DNA from: Clostridia bacterium
Lineage (GTDB): Bacteria; Bacillota; Clostridia; Oscillospirales; Acutalibacteraceae
Reading direction: 5' to 3'
NCBI GenBank assembly: GCA_017380575.1
Contig: JAFODS010000040.1
Location: forward strand, 1 to 62,077
Length of the DNA: 62,077 nucleotides
Position 1 is the first letter of the stretch. Each line of letters starts with the position of its first letter. Made by a program: the position numbers and the translations under genes. Shown here in pieces: positions 60,674 through 62,077 of the stretch. Below the pieces are notes generated by a model, which worked only from the letters and a program-made list of their open reading frames with translations, searched no databases and was not told where the DNA came from.

Positions 60674-60706
60674 AAAAAAGTTTGGCAGGGATTTACCCCT
60701 GCCAAA
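60674..60706 (-). terminator. Terminator of the small hydrophobic protein gene
   Basis: Arms TTTGGCAGGG and CCCTGCCAAA with a 6-nt loop are followed by CTTTTTTG on the minus strand, 2 bp after the stop codon. Confidence 0.85.
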
Positions 60707-60708
60707 AA

Positions 60709-60912
60709 TTACATAAATATATGAAGAATAGTATCTGCTACAACCTGAAACGGAAGAAGAATCTGATTCATTGTAGGACCAATCATTTCCGGATCAATCT
60801 GACCTATCAAAGCATCAAGGTCAATACCTACCAAATCACCAGCTCCTGAAACGGCTGAATAAATAATCTCGAAAGGAACTATAAAAAACAGCAACATAGA
60901 TGAACCCAACAT
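60709..60912 (-). CDS. Small hydrophobic protein, unknown function
   Basis: It has 67 residues. A hydrophobic N-terminal segment (MLLFFIVPFEIIYSAV) is followed by an acidic middle (VGIDLDALIGQIDPEMIG) and a second hydrophobic helix at the C-terminus (LLPFQVVADTILHIF). TTAGGAGATAG precedes the ATG and a terminator follows the stop, so it is probably real. The C-terminal helix and position suggest it may interact with the secreted cysteine-motif protein encoded directly upstream. I do not recognise a family. Confidence 0.7.
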   Translation of the reverse strand: MLGSSMLLFFIVPFEIIYSAVSGAGDLVGIDLDALIGQIDPEMIGPTMNQILLPFQVVADTILHIFM

Positions 60913-60939
60913 AATAAACTATCTCCTAATTTTATATCT

Positions 60940-60968
60940 ATTATATATATTGTAAAGAGTTTAGCCAA
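60940..60968 (-). promoter_or_regulatory. Possible promoter of the small hydrophobic protein gene
   Basis: TTGGCT and a perfect TATAAT are separated by 17 bp on the minus strand, 28 bp before the ATG. Confidence 0.5.
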
Positions 60969-60978
60969 AAAAGAATCC

Positions 60979-61824
60979 TCAACTTAATGCCGGAGTTAAG
61001 AAAGGCATCAAAATATCAACAATGATCTTAATGTGTACACCTTCGCAACCTTCACAGACTTGATTTACAGCAAAAAGATTCTGAATAAAAATCTTAATCA
61101 TAGTGAAAATATTTCCGCTATGGCAATCGCAATCACAATCAGTATAGACAGCTTCGGCTGTAACCTCATTGTCAGGCATTGTAAAAGTTGTTTCTTTTGC
61201 ATTCACATCAGCAACAGTTGCACCGTTAACTACCCAATGACTGAATTTTTTGCCGTCGATCTGAGCAGCTTTAAGAGTTGCAGTTGTGCCAACTTCTGCA
61301 TACGATGATGATGGTCTGCCGTTAGTAACATTGATTGCATAAACAGGATTAGCAAGCTCAACTCCATCTACCGTAGCCTTAATATGACCTGATTCTTTAT
61401 AAAATCCATGAATTTTATATTCGCAAGTGTGAAGGATTTTATGATTAGATATGTTGTCAACGACAGATGCTGAAGAATGTGCCCTACCGCAAGTACATCT
61501 CAACACAAGCATATTGGGGCGTTCTTCACAGTGAATCTTTAAAAGCTGTCCATCATAAAGAACAACTGAAAAGAAATCTATCTTATTATATACAGTACCG
61601 GTTGCAGCTTGTTTTCCAACGATAATACCTTCCCAATAGCCAGTTTCAGGATCATAAGTTGCATAGGGTTTATCTTCGCCACCGGCAGCAGGTGTCGCAT
61701 CCTGGTCAGTTATGATAACGAAATTCCCATCACCTGCACTTGCTGATACAAGTGAAAAAGACATGATGCTAAACACGGTCAGCAAAGTAAGAACAATAGA
61801 CAATGATTTTTTAAACATCTTCAT
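60979..61824 (-). CDS. Secreted protein with beta-repeat domain and cysteine-rich C-terminal motif
   Basis: It has 281 residues from the ATG at 61824, 8 bp after AAGGAG. A signal peptide (SLSIVLTLLTVFSIMSFSLVSASA) is followed by a region of unknown fold (about 30-150) with CTCGRAH. Residues of about 160-228 form a bacterial InlB-B-like repeat (YAINVTNGRPSS...GTTATLKAAQIDGKKFSHWVVNG...TFTMPDNEVTAEAVY). The tail reads CDCDCHSGN, a hydrophobic helix (IFTMIKIFIQNLF), then CEGCEGVHI. From memory, a CxCxCH-helix-CxCG ending recurs in surface proteins of Ruminococcaceae. It may be an anchoring or sorting signal, which is inference. Confidence 0.75.
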   Translation of the reverse strand: MKMFKKSLSIVLTLLTVFSIMSFSLVSASAGDGNFVIITDQDATPAAGGEDKPYATYDPETGYWEGIIVGKQAATGTVYNKIDFFSVVLYDGQLLKIHCEERPNMLVLRCTCGRAHSSASVVDNISNHKILHTCEYKIHGFYKESGHIKATVDGVELANPVYAINVTNGRPSSSYAEVGTTATLKAAQIDGKKFSHWVVNGATVADVNAKETTFTMPDNEVTAEAVYTDCDCDCHSGNIFTMIKIFIQNLFAVNQVCEGCEGVHIKIIVDILMPFLTPALS

Positions 61825-61851
61825 ACACACTACTCCTTATATTTTTTACTA

Positions 61852-61881
61852 ATAGTACTATATATAGATATATATTGTCAA
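61852..61881 (-). promoter_or_regulatory. Promoter of the secreted cysteine-motif protein gene
   Basis: TTGACA and TACTAT are separated by 18 bp on the minus strand, about 28 bp before the start codon. Confidence 0.65.
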
Positions 61882-61890
61882 GTGTATGGC

Positions 61891-61923
61891 AAAAAAAGAA
61901 ACCGCAGCTCGATGCTACGGTTT
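61891..61923 (-). terminator. rRNA operon terminator
   Basis: Arms AAACCGCAGC and GCTACGGTTT with a TCGAT loop are followed by CTTTTTTTG on the minus strand, about 100 bp beyond the 23S 3' end. Confidence 0.8.
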
Positions 61924-62020
61924 TAAGTCTATATTGGTTACGCACCTTCAAAACTGAACAAAGACATGTTTAGTAAATTGAGTGTAGCTTTTCGCTTCTT
62001 ACCTGAACCAAAGTTTTACT

Positions 62021-62077
62021 GTGGTCAAGCCCTCGACCTATTAGTACTGCCCAGCTGAAAGTATCACTACTCTTACA
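62021..62077 (-). rRNA. 23S ribosomal RNA, 3' end only
   Basis: On the minus strand the last bases read GGGCAGTACTAATAGGTC followed by GAGGGCTTGACC, the conserved end of bacterial 23S rRNA. The rest of the gene lies beyond the right edge. In the 100 bp between this end and the terminator I see no 5S rRNA, so 5S must be placed elsewhere for this operon. Confidence 0.88.

Overview
The window looks like chromosomal DNA of an uncultured gut Clostridia member, most probably of the Oscillospirales/Ruminococcaceae type. Signs of this are moderate-to-low GC, AGGAGG ribosome binding sites, sigma-A promoters with 16-18 bp spacers, an IspH-ribosomal S1 fusion, a PerR/rubrerythrin pair, dockerin-bearing surface proteins and a large set of glycoside hydrolases. 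All calls come from reading the sequence; no database search was run.

Layout. 1-8258: two very large secreted proteins on the minus strand, both ending in dockerin-like modules. One is built from FIVAR-like repeats and runs off the left edge; the other is preceded by a compact structured 5' leader. 8710-9889: an ECF-transporter S component next to a short radical SAM enzyme. 10257-15516: a secreted beta-helix glycosidase-like protein and a two-component system. 15697-18998: an arginine-phosphatase-like/RimI fusion overlapping tsaD, then an M23/M50 peptidase pair resembling SpoIVFA/SpoIVFB. 19028-24933: a B12-binding radical SAM protein, a DUF1624 acyltransferase-like protein, polA and a dus gene. 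25336-27050: acpP and proS behind a long, motif-rich intergenic region.

27106-44330 is a carbohydrate and accessory block: GH78 rhamnosidase, rubredoxin, a PutP-type Na+ symporter, a ceramidase-like enzyme, an operon of metallophosphoesterase, GPH sugar transporter and GH63-like glycosidase, a secreted DUF5060/DUF4038 glycosidase, a PH/SHOCT protein, a 26-residue basic micropeptide, five tRNA genes and a secreted GH95-like enzyme. 44427-52039 is core metabolism: DUF188, ackA, tmcAL, then the operon FAD oxidoreductase-cmk-plsC-ispH/rpsA. 52175-55047 holds a cytoplasmic GH95 fucosidase and a HAD phosphatase. 55150-58428 holds an AT-rich membrane protein, a lipoprotein and a perR-rubrerythrin oxidative stress unit with a small zinc-ribbon gene between 44-bp direct repeats. 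58958-62077 is a more mobile end: a membrane protein, an IS200-type insertion sequence, a small hydrophobic protein, a secreted cysteine-motif protein and the 3' end of a 23S rRNA gene.

Three palindromic non-coding elements (9978-10213, 41370-41622, 58593-58849) share terminal inverted repeats but carry different internal hairpin cassettes. The glycosidases (GH141-like, GH140/DUF4038-like, GH95 twice, GH78) together suggest use of a branched plant polysaccharide rich in rhamnose, fucose or galactose and apiose. Extracellular enzymes would release oligosaccharides, the GPH and PutP transporters would import solutes, and cytoplasmic GH78, GH95 and GH63-like enzymes would finish degradation. AckA fits an acetate-forming fermentation.
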